Below are positions 22,686 to 32,649 of a stretch of 64,000 nt of DNA, piece after piece (the stretch's first letter is position 1; each line of letters begins with the position of its first letter). This DNA is from Archangium violaceum Cb vi76. GTDB lineage: Bacteria > Myxococcota > Myxococcia > Myxococcales > Myxococcaceae. The translations under genes were made by a program, and so were the position numbers. The DNA lies in the NCBI RefSeq assembly GCF_000733295.1, contig NZ_JPMI01000109.1:155177-219176 (forward strand), in the 5' to 3' direction. A model generated the notes under the pieces. The model was given only the letters and a program-made list of their open reading frames with translations, made no database searches and was not told the DNA's origin.

Positions 22686-25600
22686 TTAGGGGCCGCTGGA
22701 CTGGAGGCGCTGGAGGGCGCTTCCCCATTCCCGTTGGAAGCCTGGGTTGGTGGAGAGCGCGCTGGAGAGGTCCTCCCGAGCCTGTTCGCGCCACTGCTGC
22801 CGCTGTCCGGAGGGGGCGGAGGGGAGCGACGCCTGGAGCGCCAACAGACTGCCTCGCAGGAGCCGGGCGTCCGGCCATCCGGGACGGACCGCGAGGAGCT
22901 GCTGGGCCAGCTCCAGCCCTCGTTGGAGCGAGGGGCCCGGATCCTGTCCGGTCTGCGTCGAACGGGTGGCCGAGCGGCGAAGGAAATGCCCGAAGCCGAT
23001 GCGGAACTCCTGCCGCTCCGGAGCCAGCTCCAGCCCCTTCTGGAACGCCTGGAGTGCTTCCTCGGAGTCCTGGGGGCGCCCTCCGGGGGTGAGCGCCCGG
23101 GCCCCCAGCGCCTCTCCCAGGTAGTACCAGGCTTCCGCGTAGGACGGATTGAGCGCCAGGGCCTGCCGCAGCGCCGCCTCGGCCCGTGAGCTGCTGGGGC
23201 GGGGATCCTTCCCGTGCTCCAGCTCGAACGTGGCCAGGATGGCGTGGACCATGCCGCGGTTGGCGATGGCTCCCGCGTTCTGGGGAAGCCACTGGAGCGC
23301 CTGCCGCAGGGCCTCGTCGGCCTCGCGCACGCTCGGGCCGGGATCCTCTCCCCGGGCGCGTTGGTACAGGGCTCGATGGGCGAGCACCTCGCTGAGGTTG
23401 ATGTGCCCGAAGCCCCCCTTCGGCGCGAGGGCCACGGACTGCTCGCAGGCCGCCCGGGCCTGGTCCAGCGCGGGGAACGGATCCCCTCCGCGGTCCCAGC
23501 GTGCCTGGGCCTGCTGGATCAGCGTCAGGCACAGCCCGTTGTGGAGCTGGGGAATGCCGGGGCCGAGCTCGATTCCCTCGCGGTACATCTCCGCGGAGCG
23601 CTCCAGCGAGGGGCCGGGCTCACCTCCCGTACCGCGCAGCCGCTGGGCCACGAGCGCGTGCGCCAGCCCCGCGTAGAAATAGGGCACCACGTGACCGGGG
23701 TTGAGGCTCCGGGCCTTGTCCAGGGCCGCCACCGCCTCGGTGAGGTCCGCGTCCGGAGCCGGGGCCCGGGAATGGGTGGCGCGGGTGTAGTAGCCGATGC
23801 CCAGGTTGATCCACCCCTCCGGTGTCCGGGCGTCGCGCTGGATGGCGGCGAGATAGGACTCGATCGACTTGCCGTAGGCGGGCAGCGGATCCGCGCCGAC
23901 CTGTTCCTCGTAATCGGCCCATGTCTTGTAGACCATGCCCAGGTTGAGGAGGAAATCCTGGTCCCGCTCCTCCGGGGCGATGCCCTCGAAGCTCTCGACG
24001 GCCGCGCGCAATTGCTCGCGCGGATCCAGCGAGTGGCTCTGGCGGGTGTAGCCCCAGATCAACCAGGCCTGTCCCAACTCCAGCCGGGCCTTCGAGCTCG
24101 AGGGGGCGAACTCCAGCGCCTTGCGCGCGGCGGTCACGGCCTTCTCCGGCAACGTCTCGGAGTAATCGCCCAGGTTGCGTTGGTGCTCGGCGAGCCGCCG
24201 GTGGAGCCGGGACTCCAGCACGAGCGCGTCCGGATGCTCCGGCAGGGCCGTGAGCGCGCGGGAGACGGCCTGGAGCGCCTGGGTGTAGCGGGGAGTGACA
24301 TCGCCCTTGCCGTAGAGCTCCAGGACGAGCGCGCCGTACTCCAGCGCTCCCTGGGCCGTGTGGATGGAGGCCACGCTCTCGCCGATCGCCGCCGCCTTGG
24401 CGTAGGCCTCGCGGCCCGCCTCGAAGTCCGCCAGCGCGCCCGGGTGCTGGCCCTGGTTCCACTGCCGCATGGCGCGGGCCTGGAGGATGTCTCCGCGCAG
24501 CTTGGGTGCCTCATGGAACCAGGAGAGCCCGGTGCCGATGTCGTCCAACTGGGAGAGGGCCTCGTCCCACCGGTTCTCGTAGAAGGCGAGCAGCGCCGCC
24601 ACGTACGCGGCGGAGGGAACCTCGGCGCCTTCACTCTGGCGGAGCCAGGCCAGCGCCGGCTCCCGGTAACGGCTTTCGATCTCTCGCTTGCGAGCCTCGC
24701 GCCGCTCGGGGTCGCGGAGGCGCTCGGCCTCCAGCAGTTGCTCCTGGTATTGGTGTCCGGTCACCAGGGCGAGCGCGTAGGCCACCCGGGGCTCTCGGAA
24801 GCCGTGCCTCCAGGCGGCTTCGAGCGATTCGCGGGCCCGGGCCTCGTCCCCGAGCGCGAGGTGGCCACGACCCAGTGCGTAATGACCGGGCCCCAGGGCC
24901 TGCTCGCCCGCGTCCTGGATCTCCGCCTCGAGTGCCGCCATGCGCGCGCGGATGACGCTCCGGTCCGCGCGTGTGTCGTGCAGGTGGGAGAGGTCCGAGT
25001 AGCGCGCCAGCGCCTCGATGCGCTCCACGGATTCGGTGAACCGCCGGGCCAGGCGCTCGCGCACGGTGGCCTCCCGGCGGGCCAGCCCCGCTTGACCCAG
25101 GGCCAGGAGCACGAGCACGGCGGCCACCGTGGCCACGGACGCCACGAGCCGGTGCTTGCGCAGCTTCTTGCGCAGGCGGTACCAGGGCCTGTTGGAGCGG
25201 GCGCGTACCGGTTCGCCCGAGAGGAAACGGTCGAGCTCCTCGGCCAGTGCGCGTGCCGAGTCGTACCGGGCCGAGCGCTCCTTCTCCAGACACTTGAGGG
25301 TGATGGCCTCGAGGTCCGCGGGGATGTCCGGATCCACCGCGCGCGGCGGGCGTGGCTCCATGTGGAGGACGTTGTTGAGCACCTCCAGCCCGTTGCCGCC
25401 GGGAATGGGAGGGTGGCCCGTCAACACGCTGTAGAGGGTGGCGCCCAGGCTGTAGACGTCCGCGCGGCGATCCAGGCTGGAGATCTCCCCGCGGGCCTGC
25501 TCGGGAGACATGTACTGGGGCGTGCCCATCACCGCGCCGGTGACGGTGGCCCCATCGTTCCAGTCTCGTGCCAGCCCGAAGTCCATCACGTAGGGGCGCA

Positions 25601-26261
25601 GCGTCCCGTCCTCCGCGCGCTCCACCATGATGTTGGAGGGCTTGAGGTCTCGGTGGATGAGGCCCACGCGGTGCGCCTCGTTCACGCCCTCGGCGGCCTC
25701 CCGGAGCACCAGCACCTTCTGTTCCACGGACAGCTCGCGGGCGAGCGCGCTCAGCGTCCGCCCCTCGATGAACTGCATGGCGATGTAGACGCGCCCCTGG
25801 ACCTCGCCCACCTCGTAGACCTTGCACACCCGCTCGTGGTTCACCCGCGCCTGGGCCCTGGCCTCGGAGAGGAAGCGCTGGACGAGCCCGGGCTCCTCGC
25901 CCCGGACGAACTTCAAGGCCACGTGGCGGTTCAGCCGCGGATCATGCGCGAGGAAGACCCGTCCCATTCCGCCCTCGCCGAGGAAGCGCACGCACTGGTA
26001 GCGCTCCCAACCGCTGACGGGGAAGGCCGGGACCTCGGGGGCGTTCTCGTCTCGAGCGGTGGCCACCTGGGGTGTGGCGGCCCGGACCTGGGCCATCATC
26101 GAGATGAGCGTCCCCTCGGACAAACGGCCCCGCTCCCGCAGCAGAGCCAGGGGACTGCGCTCCAGGCGCCGGGCCTCCTCGCGCAGGGGGTCCACCTCCT
26201 GCTCGGAGACGAGACCCTCGGCCAGGGCTGCCCTCAACTCGACTTCGAAATCCGGATGCAT
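22686..26261 (-). CDS. Membrane Ser/Thr protein kinase with TPR-rich C-terminal region
   Basis: 1191 aa. The kinase domain (~80-355) is preceded by a ~75-residue helical segment. Motifs: Gly loop [18 protein letters not shown] lysine, HRDLKPSN catalytic loop, DFGLA, and [13 protein letters not shown] activation/APE region, so it should be active. A Lys/Arg-rich juxtamembrane stretch and one transmembrane helix ([18 protein letters not shown], ~385) follow, then ~780 residues of TPR-like helical repeats with [14 protein letters not shown]-type phrases, outside the cytoplasm if the topology is standard. It lies directly upstream of the sigma-54-controlled GON gene. Together with the FHA activator 3 kb away it suggests a kinase-to-FHA signal route. 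Confidence 0.9.
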   Translation of the reverse strand: MHPDFEVELRAALAEGLVSEQEVDPLREEARRLERSPLALLRERGRLSEGTLISMMAQVRAATPQVATARDENAPEVPAFPVSGWERYQCVRFLGEGGMGRVFLAHDPRLNRHVALKFVRGEEPGLVQRFLSEARAQARVNHERVCKVYEVGEVQGRVYIAMQFIEGRTLSALARELSVEQKVLVLREAAEGVNEAHRVGLIHRDLKPSNIMVERAEDGTLRPYVMDFGLARDWNDGATVTGAVMGTPQYMSPEQARGEISSLDRRADVYSLGATLYSVLTGHPPIPGGNGLEVLNNVLHMEPRPPRAVDPDIPADLEAITLKCLEKERSARYDSARALAEELDRFLSGEPVRARSNRPWYRLRKKLRKHRLVASVATVAAVLVLLALGQAGLARREATVRERLARRFTESVERIEALARYSDLSHLHDTRADRSVIRARMAALEAEIQDAGEQALGPGHYALGRGHLALGDEARARESLEAAWRHGFREPRVAYALALVTGHQYQEQLLEAERLRDPERREARKREIESRYREPALAWLRQSEGAEVPSAAYVAALLAFYENRWDEALSQLDDIGTGLSWFHEAPKLRGDILQARAMRQWNQGQHPGALADFEAGREAYAKAAAIGESVASIHTAQGALEYGALVLELYGKGDVTPRYTQALQAVSRALTALPEHPDALVLESRLHRRLAEHQRNLGDYSETLPEKAVTAARKALEFAPSSSKARLELGQAWLIWGYTRQSHSLDPREQLRAAVESFEGIAPEERDQDFLLNLGMVYKTWADYEEQVGADPLPAYGKSIESYLAAIQRDARTPEGWINLGIGYYTRATHSRAPAPDADLTEAVAALDKARSLNPGHVVPYFYAGLAHALVAQRLRGTGGEPGPSLERSAEMYREGIELGPGIPQLHNGLCLTLIQQAQARWDRGGDPFPALDQARAACEQSVALAPKGGFGHINLSEVLAHRALYQRARGEDPGPSVREADEALRQALQWLPQNAGAIANRGMVHAILATFELEHGKDPRPSSSRAEAALRQALALNPSYAEAWYYLGEALGARALTPGGRPQDSEEALQAFQKGLELAPERQEFRIGFGHFLRRSATRSTQTGQDPGPSLQRGLELAQQLLAVRPGWPDARLLRGSLLALQASLPSAPSGQRQQWREQAREDLSSALSTNPGFQREWGSALQRLQSSGP

Positions 26262-26391
26262 GGGGGAAACGCTCCTCGGGGCGCCCATCCTACCGGCTTC
26301 AGATGGCCGGGGAGTGGAGACGGGCAGGCGGATATCCTAGAAATCCGCGCGCGTCATCCACCCCGCGAAGGCTCAACAAGGTACGAACTCC

Positions 26392-27642
26392 ATGCCTCTC
26401 CATGCAATGAATCGAGTGTCTTTGATTTGTGGTGTAGCCATGTCTTTGATTCTGGGGTGCGATTCTCCCCAGGAGAAGACGGTTCTCAGGGTTCCGCTCT
26501 ATCCATACATTCCCGATGCGGCTGGCGATAAGTTCAACGCCATGCTCGTGCGCATCGAGACGGAGTTCGAGAAAGCGAACCCGGACGTCGATCTCGTGCT
26601 CAATCCCTCCTGCTTCAAGGATGATTTCTACGAGCCGGCGCAGATCGCGCGCTCCCTGAAGGGGGAGGGGGAGTGCGGCTACGATGTCATCGAGACGGAT
26701 ACGACGATATTGGGGGAGTTGGTCGCCGAGGGAGGGGTACGCCCATGGCCGCGGTTGCCGAAGAACATTGACTGGCATCCGTCGGGGATCGCGGCATCCA
26801 CCCACGCGGAGCAGAACACCGTCTACGGCGTACCACACTGGCTCTGTACACACTTCGTCATGTCGCGCGATGAGTCCGTGCGCCAGGCGCGTACGACGAG
26901 TGCGCTGGTCCAGGCCCTGGAAGACCGGAACACGGCCGTTCCCGATATGGCCTTCAACATGCTCGGGAGTTGGAACCTCCCCTCGCTCTATCTGGATGCC
27001 TGGGCGGACGCCAATGGCCTGGAGGGGGTCCGGTCCGCCGTGACCACCTCGAGCTACGATCCCGAGGTGCTCCAGTCCTTGCGAGCCTTCGCTGGCACCT
27101 GCGACTCCTCCGGAAGCAATCCCTGTGTCGACGGGACGTATGACCTCGAGGAGAACGCGGACCTGCCCGCCAGGCTGTTCGCCGAGAACAAGGTCGATGC
27201 CACCGCCGGCTACTCCGAGCGGTTGCATGCCATCCTCAAGAGCCTCCCGGCGGGAGAAAGCCCTTCCGCCATCAAGATCTCCTCCGCTCCGCTGGCCGAG
27301 GGGAGCCGCACCATCCTGTTCACGGACTCCTACTTCCTGGGAGTGCGCTGTACTGACGAATGTGAGCAGGCGGCGCTCGCGTTCGTGCAGTACATGAGCC
27401 AAGCGAGCACCTACGAGTGGATCTTGATGAGCGAGGATGCGCCAGAGGGCTCGCGCGTGCCCCGGTACCTCCTGCCCGCCGCGCTCGACGTCTACGAGGC
27501 GCCCAGGCTGCGCGCAGATCCGTTCTATCCCACCCTCGGCGAGGAGACCCGGAACGGGGGCCCCTTCCCCAACTCGGGCTTGTATGGCATCCGCAAGCAG
27601 ATGCGCGACACCCTCCAGGAGGCGCTCTCGCACCATCCGTGA
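26392..27642 (+). CDS. Thiaminase I (thiamine pyridinylase)-like lipoprotein
   Basis: 416 aa lipoprotein (lipobox SLILGC, Cys23) with the periplasmic-binding-protein fold. It tracks thiaminase I (EC 2.5.1.2) along its length: LRVPLYPYIPDA near the N-terminus, VYGVPHWLCTHFVMSRD with the nucleophile at Cys152, GSWNLPSLYLDAW, TAGYSERLHAI with the catalytic base at Glu276, and PRYLLPAALDVYEAP. Thiaminase I swaps the thiazole of thiamine for another nucleophile, destroying the vitamin. No thiamine-biosynthesis or salvage genes flank it. Extracellular placement would suit vitamin depletion of prey or salvage. A plain sugar-binding protein is the alternative. Confidence 0.75.
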   Translation: MPLHAMNRVSLICGVAMSLILGCDSPQEKTVLRVPLYPYIPDAAGDKFNAMLVRIETEFEKANPDVDLVLNPSCFKDDFYEPAQIARSLKGEGECGYDVIETDTTILGELVAEGGVRPWPRLPKNIDWHPSGIAASTHAEQNTVYGVPHWLCTHFVMSRDESVRQARTTSALVQALEDRNTAVPDMAFNMLGSWNLPSLYLDAWADANGLEGVRSAVTTSSYDPEVLQSLRAFAGTCDSSGSNPCVDGTYDLEENADLPARLFAENKVDATAGYSERLHAILKSLPAGESPSAIKISSAPLAEGSRTILFTDSYFLGVRCTDECEQAALAFVQYMSQASTYEWILMSEDAPEGSRVPRYLLPAALDVYEAPRLRADPFYPTLGEETRNGGPFPNSGLYGIRKQMRDTLQEALSHHP

Positions 27643-27699
27643 AAACCCGTACGGATTTCTGGTACGCTTGGCGGACTCGCTCGCTTCACGGAGGCCCTC

Positions 27700-29382
27700 A
27701 TGCCGGTAAAAGGCCCGGGTGGTACGCCCATCCAACAGACCTGGACGGCTCCCACATCCAAGCCGGCGACACCGGCTTCCACGCCCGTGGCCGGGTCCAA
27801 GCCTCCGCCTCCCGCGCCGCTCCAGGTGAAGGACGGGTTCGACGGGCGGACACGCGAGAAGCCGAGGATGTCGCTGGACGGGTTCGGTGTCCGGCAGACG
27901 CCCGTGGCCTTCACCAACCCCACCGGCCTCTTCCAGCAGCAGCCGTCGCAGCAGGACCCGTCCCTGCCCGGTCTGCCCGGCGGTTTTTTCCCCATACTCC
28001 CCATGGGGGGTGGCCAGACGGAGGTGAAGCCACAGGGCGGGGTGTCGGGCTCTCTCATCACCTCCAATGAGGGCGTCACGTTGGAGCTCGAGGCCAACGC
28101 GGGCCTTGGCGCCGAGCAGACCCTGGGCGAGGAGGGGCCCACCCTCTCGGGGCAGTTCGAGGTCTACGGGAAGCTCAGCCTCTCGCTCACCCACGACGCG
28201 GTGAACCCCGAGGGCGCCAGCACCACCTTCGAGGTGACGGGGGACGTGGGCACCAGCACCACCGTGGGGGGTGAGGCGGAGTTCCAGGGAGTGGACATGT
28301 CCCTGGAGCACACCTCGTTCGCCGGCAACCGTGTCACCTTCGAGGTCACCGTCCCCAGCGCCGCCGCGGAGGCCATCCGCACGGGCGCCGCCCCCATTCC
28401 CAACCCCTTCGATCCCACCACCCTGCCCGAGAGAGGCGTGGTGACGCTGGAGAGCAGCCACTACTCGGGCACGGGCATGGAGGCCTCGTTCGAGCGGATC
28501 GCCAGCCTCACCCTGAGCGGGCAACAGGAGACGTCGCAGGGGACCGCCATCGCCGTGGAGCGGCTCAGCCCCACCACGGTGCGCATCACCGCCGGCCCCA
28601 CCGAGGCCGTCGCCGCGGAGACCTCGGCGGGCGTGGGCCTCTTGGGGAGCCTCACGTTGTCGCGCGCCCAGGAGCAGCAGATCGGCGATCTGCGCACGGT
28701 GGAGATCGACATCACCCATCCCGAGGGGCTCGCGGCCTACCAGCGATTCCTCGCCACGGGCGAGGTGCCCGCCTCGGATCCCGCCAGCGGCATCTCCCAC
28801 TCCGGGCGCATCCTCAACGTGGACATGCGCGACGAGACCGCGCTCACGGCCCAGCTCGGGCCCTTCGGGATCGAGGCCTCCGGCCGCAACGAGGGCACGT
28901 TCCGTCTCACGGAGTATGACGACGGCAGCCGGGTGCTCGAGGGCACCGTCTCCTACGAGGATGTCTCGCGCTACCAGCGCATCACGCTGGACGCCAACGG
29001 CCAGGAGACGCGCGATCCCACCGTCATGTCGCTCGGGCCCGTCAGCTCCAGCGACGCCAACTTCCTGACGACGGTTGCCACGGGCCAGGAGCCCCAGACG
29101 CCCATCCCCTCGGGACAGATGGCCACGGTGACGGTGACGCTCACCCCCGAGGGCATCGAGGACCTCCAGCGGCGCGCCCGCGAGTACCAGGAGCGGTATG
29201 GCCCCGGCCAGTCGGCCCTGGTCGATTCCATCGCCGCCGCGCAGACACCGCAGGAGGTCGAGCGCGCCTTCCTCATCCGCGACTTCGGCAAGGTCCAGGG
29301 GCTCACCGCGCTCGGCACGTACAACGCCTTCCCGGGCGAGGCTCCGTTCCCGTTCCCGGTGACGGTCACTCCGCTCCCGTAG
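27700..29382 (+). CDS. Large uncharacterised protein with Pro-rich N-terminus
   Basis: 560 aa with a good ribosome-binding site (GGAGG). No signal peptide. Residues 1-110 are Pro/Gln/Thr-rich and disordered-looking; the rest is rich in predicted beta strands and Thr/Glu/Gly (GEEGPTLSGQFEVYGKLSLS, FEVTGDVGTSTTVGGEAEF). A short helical C-terminal region follows (EGIEDLQRRAREYQERYGPG). The layout resembles myxobacterial proteins with a disordered head and a beta-barrel-like or secretion-related body, but no family is recognised. It lies 57 nt after the thiaminase-like gene and may share its transcript. Confidence 0.75.
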   Translation: MPVKGPGGTPIQQTWTAPTSKPATPASTPVAGSKPPPPAPLQVKDGFDGRTREKPRMSLDGFGVRQTPVAFTNPTGLFQQQPSQQDPSLPGLPGGFFPILPMGGGQTEVKPQGGVSGSLITSNEGVTLELEANAGLGAEQTLGEEGPTLSGQFEVYGKLSLSLTHDAVNPEGASTTFEVTGDVGTSTTVGGEAEFQGVDMSLEHTSFAGNRVTFEVTVPSAAAEAIRTGAAPIPNPFDPTTLPERGVVTLESSHYSGTGMEASFERIASLTLSGQQETSQGTAIAVERLSPTTVRITAGPTEAVAAETSAGVGLLGSLTLSRAQEQQIGDLRTVEIDITHPEGLAAYQRFLATGEVPASDPASGISHSGRILNVDMRDETALTAQLGPFGIEASGRNEGTFRLTEYDDGSRVLEGTVSYEDVSRYQRITLDANGQETRDPTVMSLGPVSSSDANFLTTVATGQEPQTPIPSGQMATVTVTLTPEGIEDLQRRAREYQERYGPGQSALVDSIAAAQTPQEVERAFLIRDFGKVQGLTALGTYNAFPGEAPFPFPVTVTPLP

Positions 29383-29418
29383 CGTGCTCGCGAGAAGGCG
29401 GGTGAGGCACAAGGCCTC

Positions 29419-29982
29419 TCAGGATGGAGCCGGGCCTACCGCCGCCCGGGCCTCGCGCAGGAGCCGGGTGAGTTCGATCCGCGCGAGGAGCCTCGCCTGC
29501 TTGTCCTCCTCCTTCAGCTCCTGCTGGTACAGCCAGGCCGTCACCATGGCCACTGCCGCCGCCTTCGCCCGCCCCCAGGGCTCGGTCTCGCCATCCTCTT
29601 CATGGGTGGTCACGGCGGCCCATGCTTCGCAGAGATGGTTGGCGGCGTCCGCGAACGCCGCGGCCGCGGGCCGCCGAGCCAGGATGCATTCGTTGCGGAG
29701 ATCCACCAGCTTCCCCGCGGCGACATGGGCCTGACGGGGAGCATTCCCGCGCGCCTGGGCGAACAGCGCGGCCGCCGGTTCACCGCCGTCGATGCGTGAG
29801 GCACACAGCCGCAGCCATTCCGAGCAGGTGCGGAAGGCCTCCTCGTCGGGAAAGCTCGCCGTCAGCCAACCCAGGAGGGGAGAGAGGTGCTCGGACCTTC
29901 GCCATGCATCGTCAACGGAATCGAAGGGGATTCCCGCCTCGTGAAACATGGCGAGCAGCCGCGCACTGGGAGATTCGGTCAT
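29419..29982 (-). CDS. Hypothetical helical protein
   Basis: 187 aa from the ATG at 29982. Almost entirely helical and Ala-rich (FRTCSEWLRLCASRIDGGEP, AAAAFADAANHLCEAWAAV, YQQELKEEDKQARLLARIEL). No signal peptide. The frame is open to 30171, and an ATG at 30051 is a possible alternative start. No family recognised. It is convergent with the gene at 27700 (36 bp apart) and divergent from the SUKH gene, so it may belong to the same defence or immunity-type island. Confidence 0.6.
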   Translation of the reverse strand: MTESPSARLLAMFHEAGIPFDSVDDAWRRSEHLSPLLGWLTASFPDEEAFRTCSEWLRLCASRIDGGEPAAALFAQARGNAPRQAHVAAGKLVDLRNECILARRPAAAAFADAANHLCEAWAAVTTHEEDGETEPWGRAKAAAVAMVTAWLYQQELKEEDKQARLLARIELTRLLREARAAVGPAPS

Positions 29983-30160
29983 CGTGAGGCGGATTCTCTC
30001 CGCTCCCCCTGGAGCCACGAAGAGGAATACGGCTTCTCGATTTCCAAACATTTCATATGGGGAGCCCTCCTGAGCGCACCGCGCTTTTCTCTCCGCGCGG
30101 AGGAGGGTAGGGGGAGGACGAAACGCCCCGGCATTCGTCGGGCATTCACGGGGGAACCCC

Positions 30161-30709
30161 ATGGCGAGCAATTCGGGAAGTCAGGTGGTCGCGGAGGCCG
30201 TCCAGCGGCTCAAGGACTTCGTCGAGGAGAAGGAGGACATGGAGCTGGAGTTCACGGCTCCGCTCTCGGAGAAGCAGGTGACGGCGTTGGAGGGGAAGTA
30301 TTCGCTGAAGCTGCCGCCCAGCTACGTGGACTTCCTGCGCACCCACGGCACGTTCAAGGTGCTGTACGGCGGGGCGGAGCTCATCGGGATGGAAGACCCG
30401 CGGTACCTGCACGCCGCCGCGCCGGATCCGAGTGACGCCCAGGGCGGAGATGATCCCGAGGTGGAAGAGGCCATCAACGAGGCCTTGTTCTTCCAGCGCA
30501 TCGACGACGACGCGGTGGAGAACTTCTGGTGCTTCAATCCGCGGGATCGCAACGCGCAGGGCGAGCTGGGCGTCGTGGCCTACCAGCATGACGAGACCTT
30601 CGGGCTCCCGAAGCCGGCGGGCTCCCGGAAGGCCCAGGACTTCCGGGACTTCTCGAAGCACATCGTGGCCGTCATCGACGAGTTCATCGAAACCTACGCG
30701 GAGGTCTAG
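30161..30709 (+). CDS. SMI1/KNR4 (SUKH) family immunity-type protein
   Basis: 182 aa. The SUKH-1 signature is clear: APLSEKQVTALEGKYSLKLP, then PSYVDFLRTHGTFKVL, an acidic insert, and RIDDDAVENFWCFNPRD. The C-terminus (AQDFRDFSKHIVAVIDEFIE) fits. SUKH proteins commonly neutralise nuclease toxins, but no toxin gene is next to it, so it may be an orphan immunity gene. It is followed 1 nt later by a second, related gene. Confidence 0.85.
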   Translation: MASNSGSQVVAEAVQRLKDFVEEKEDMELEFTAPLSEKQVTALEGKYSLKLPPSYVDFLRTHGTFKVLYGGAELIGMEDPRYLHAAAPDPSDAQGGDDPEVEEAINEALFFQRIDDDAVENFWCFNPRDRNAQGELGVVAYQHDETFGLPKPAGSRKAQDFRDFSKHIVAVIDEFIETYAEV

Positions 30710-30710
30710 C

Positions 30711-31238
30711 GTGGCCGTATCGAAGAAGACCGTCCCCGCGACGGCGTGGAAGCGCCTGGAAAAGGCGGCGCTCCAGAAGCTGGGCAAACATGCCGCGGGC
30801 CGCTACGCCGCGGAGCTGGAGCCCCGCGTGATGCCGTTCGCCACCGCGTTCGACTCCGCGCCCCTGCTTCCTCCGGAGTACGTCCAGTTCGTCAAGGCCC
30901 TGGGCTACCGGTGGATGTCGACAGGGACGTCGGCACTCGCCTTCCTCCCTCCGCGCTGGATGCTCGGCCTCTCCCAGCAGATGGGAGAACCCGGACGGAA
31001 GTGGGAGACGGTTCGCGCGGAGCGGGAGGCGGGAACGCATGCCTACGAGTTCGTGATGTTCGCCTCGCGCGACATCGACGACGTCAACGGGTTCTGCTTC
31101 GGGCTGAAGACGCTCCCTCCCGTCCTCTTCCGGATGCCGTGGCTTCGGACTTTGGACCTCTACTGGACAACGATTTCCCCGGAGGAAATCGAGCGGCTGC
31201 GCCGAGCCTTGCCAGACTGCAAGGTGGGCGTGTCCTGA
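30711..31238 (+). CDS. Second SUKH-like protein in the pair
   Basis: 175 aa from a GTG that follows the previous stop codon by 1 nt, so translationally coupled. The N-terminal half contains LLPPEYVQFVKALGYRWM, the Pro-x-x-Tyr-x-x-Phe core of SUKH proteins. The C-terminus (WLRTLDLYWTTISPEEIERL then RRALPDCKV) resembles a terminal leucine-rich-repeat cap. It probably acts with the upstream protein; the function is inferred. Confidence 0.7.
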   Translation: MAVSKKTVPATAWKRLEKAALQKLGKHAAGRYAAELEPRVMPFATAFDSAPLLPPEYVQFVKALGYRWMSTGTSALAFLPPRWMLGLSQQMGEPGRKWETVRAEREAGTHAYEFVMFASRDIDDVNGFCFGLKTLPPVLFRMPWLRTLDLYWTTISPEEIERLRRALPDCKVGVS

Positions 31239-31298
31239 GCATCCGGAGGCGGTCGAGCCATCCCCGAACGGGCCGTCATCATCGCGGCCCCGGGCCCG

Positions 31299-31762
31299 CT
31301 ACCGCACCGTCGCGCTGTCCATGTTCGAGTAGCCAGAGGACGTGGCGCCGCCATCATCCGTCACCGTGAGGGTGGCGGTGTAGGTGCCTGGCTGGGAATA
31401 GGTATGGCTTTGCGTGGGGCCCGTGCCCGCTCCGTCTGTGCGCCATGCTTCGCGATGGAGAAGCTGCACATCCGCGAGCGGTTGATGCCGAGCTTCGCCA
31501 CCCATCCCACCATGGGCACGGTGACGAGGGGCCTGGCCCCCGCCGCCCGGCTGCTGGCGATGAAGGCATCCACCTCTCCGCCCGGCTCGGTGCTGGAGTA
31601 TGCCAGGCTCTCGAAGTACCAGCCCCACGAGCCCCCTCGCACGTACCCCACACGAATCCCGTTGCTGTCGTTGAGCCATCCCCCTGTCCCTCCCTCCTGG
31701 GCAACGCCCATGGTCCGTCGATGACGGGGCGGATGTTGACCATGCGCGACACCGGGCATCAA
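31299..31762 (-). pseudogene. GH44 glycoside hydrolase-PKD gene remnant
   Basis: One minus-strand frame (~31440-31740) encodes WYFESLAYSSTEPGGEVDAF followed by AGARPLVTVPMVGWVAKL and CSFSIAKHGAQTE. This matches a stretch of GH44 endoglucanases (..PLLTIPMIGWVAK....SFSVAKYGAQ). Another frame (31299-31440) encodes the end of a PKD domain (HTYSQPGTYTATLTVTDDGG). The catalytic core is missing and the two pieces are out of frame, so an internal deletion has joined the start of the enzyme to its C-terminal module. Confidence 0.6.
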
Positions 31763-32016
31763 CCCCCAGGCGAGGAGTCAGGTGCTCGTGTGCCTCCTCG
31801 CGGGGAGAGCGGCCTTCGACTTCCGCTCTCCATCGGCTGTGACGCGTCAGCCCGCCCGTCTGTCATGTCAGCCCGCTCCTTTAGACATGTCAGCCCGCCC
31901 TTCTAGTGTGTCAACCATTCGGCCCGAGGAATTCCCTGGCATGGCATGGGCTCTGCAAACGCACTCCCCCGACCCCAACACCTTCGTTGTCCCCCCCACA
32001 CGAAAGCAGGAAGCCG
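31763..32016. other. Non-coding stretch with ~21-bp direct repeats
   Basis: Three copies of a unit with core TGTCAGCCCGC (or GCGTCAGCCCGC) begin near 31845, 31866 and 31888, and a partial fourth (TGTCAACC) near 31909; spacing is 21-22 bp. Serial ~21-bp sites of this kind occur at the ends of IS21-type elements; here they lie between two broken genes, so they may be a leftover transposon end. No transposase gene is nearby. Confidence 0.45.
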
Positions 32017-32493
32017 GTGGAGAACCTGTTCGAGCTCATTGGAGAATCCGCACCCTATGTCTCGGTGTATGACGTTGCCGTCGACAATGGTGTTGTCTAC
32101 AGCAAGTTCAAGCCGGAGCAGCGGCGCTACGCCGAGACGACATTGATGAGCTGCTCCGAGGGGCTCCGCGCCCTGGGTGGCCACGGCGCGCTGGCCTGCG
32201 CCGTGGCCAATAACCCGGCGAGGCGCTACGAGTCACCCTGGGGGGGTTCCGCCACGAGGACTTCGCCGGCCATTTCGCCACACGGGCGATGTGTCCTGTG
32301 TCGATCCTGGGGGGGGAACACGGGCACGGTCTGCCACCACATCACGGGCAGCGTCTTCCCGAACTGGATCGGAACCGTGCAGAGAAGAAAGGCAACCGTG
32401 AAAGGGAATCGGCTGGTCTTGAGCTCCGAATCCCTGTTGATGGGGGGCAGCGAATCCGTGGTCGTACTGGAATGGCAGCGGATGGAGCGCTGA
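32017..32493 (+). pseudogene. Composite gene remnant ending in a lipocalin-like fragment
   Basis: A 158-codon frame from a GTG with AGGA upstream. The first ~75 residues (APYVSVYDVAVDNGVVYSKF, SEGLRALGGHGALACAVANN) look like part of an unidentified acyl- or hotdog-type enzyme. A low-complexity junction follows. The last ~55 (VCHHITGSVFPNWIGTVQRR, VKGNRLVLSSESLLMGG, VVVLEWQRMER) match the second half of the lipocalin-like domain. It appears to be two unrelated pieces fused by deletion; expression is doubtful. Confidence 0.45.
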
Positions 32494-32573
32494 GCGCGTC
32501 GGCGGGTGTCACGGGCTTCTCAGGTTCGCTGTGCACCCGGACACAGCGGGCCCATGCACACTTGGATGGGGCT

Positions 32574-32591
32574 GTCAATTCAGTGATTGAC
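32574..32591. promoter_or_regulatory. Inverted repeat upstream of the lipoxygenase operon
   Basis: GTCAAT and ATTGAC flank TCAGTG as a perfect 6-bp inverted repeat, 58 bp before the chosen lipoxygenase ATG, in an AT-richer patch. It is a candidate operator or small hairpin. Confidence 0.4.
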
Positions 32592-32649
32592 GCATGGCAA
32601 CACCCGAGGGCGGATGTCTATAGGCAACCTGTCATCCGCAGGGATTGCC

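Noticed and set aside
23214..26531. 1105-codon plus-strand frame opposite the Ser/Thr kinase
   Set aside because: Kinase and TPR motifs lie on the minus strand; this frame has no recognisable content and runs through the kinase promoter.
26299..29412. 1037-codon minus-strand frame opposite the thiaminase-like and 27700 genes
   Set aside because: Shadow of two well-supported plus-strand genes with signal peptide, ribosome-binding sites and family motifs.
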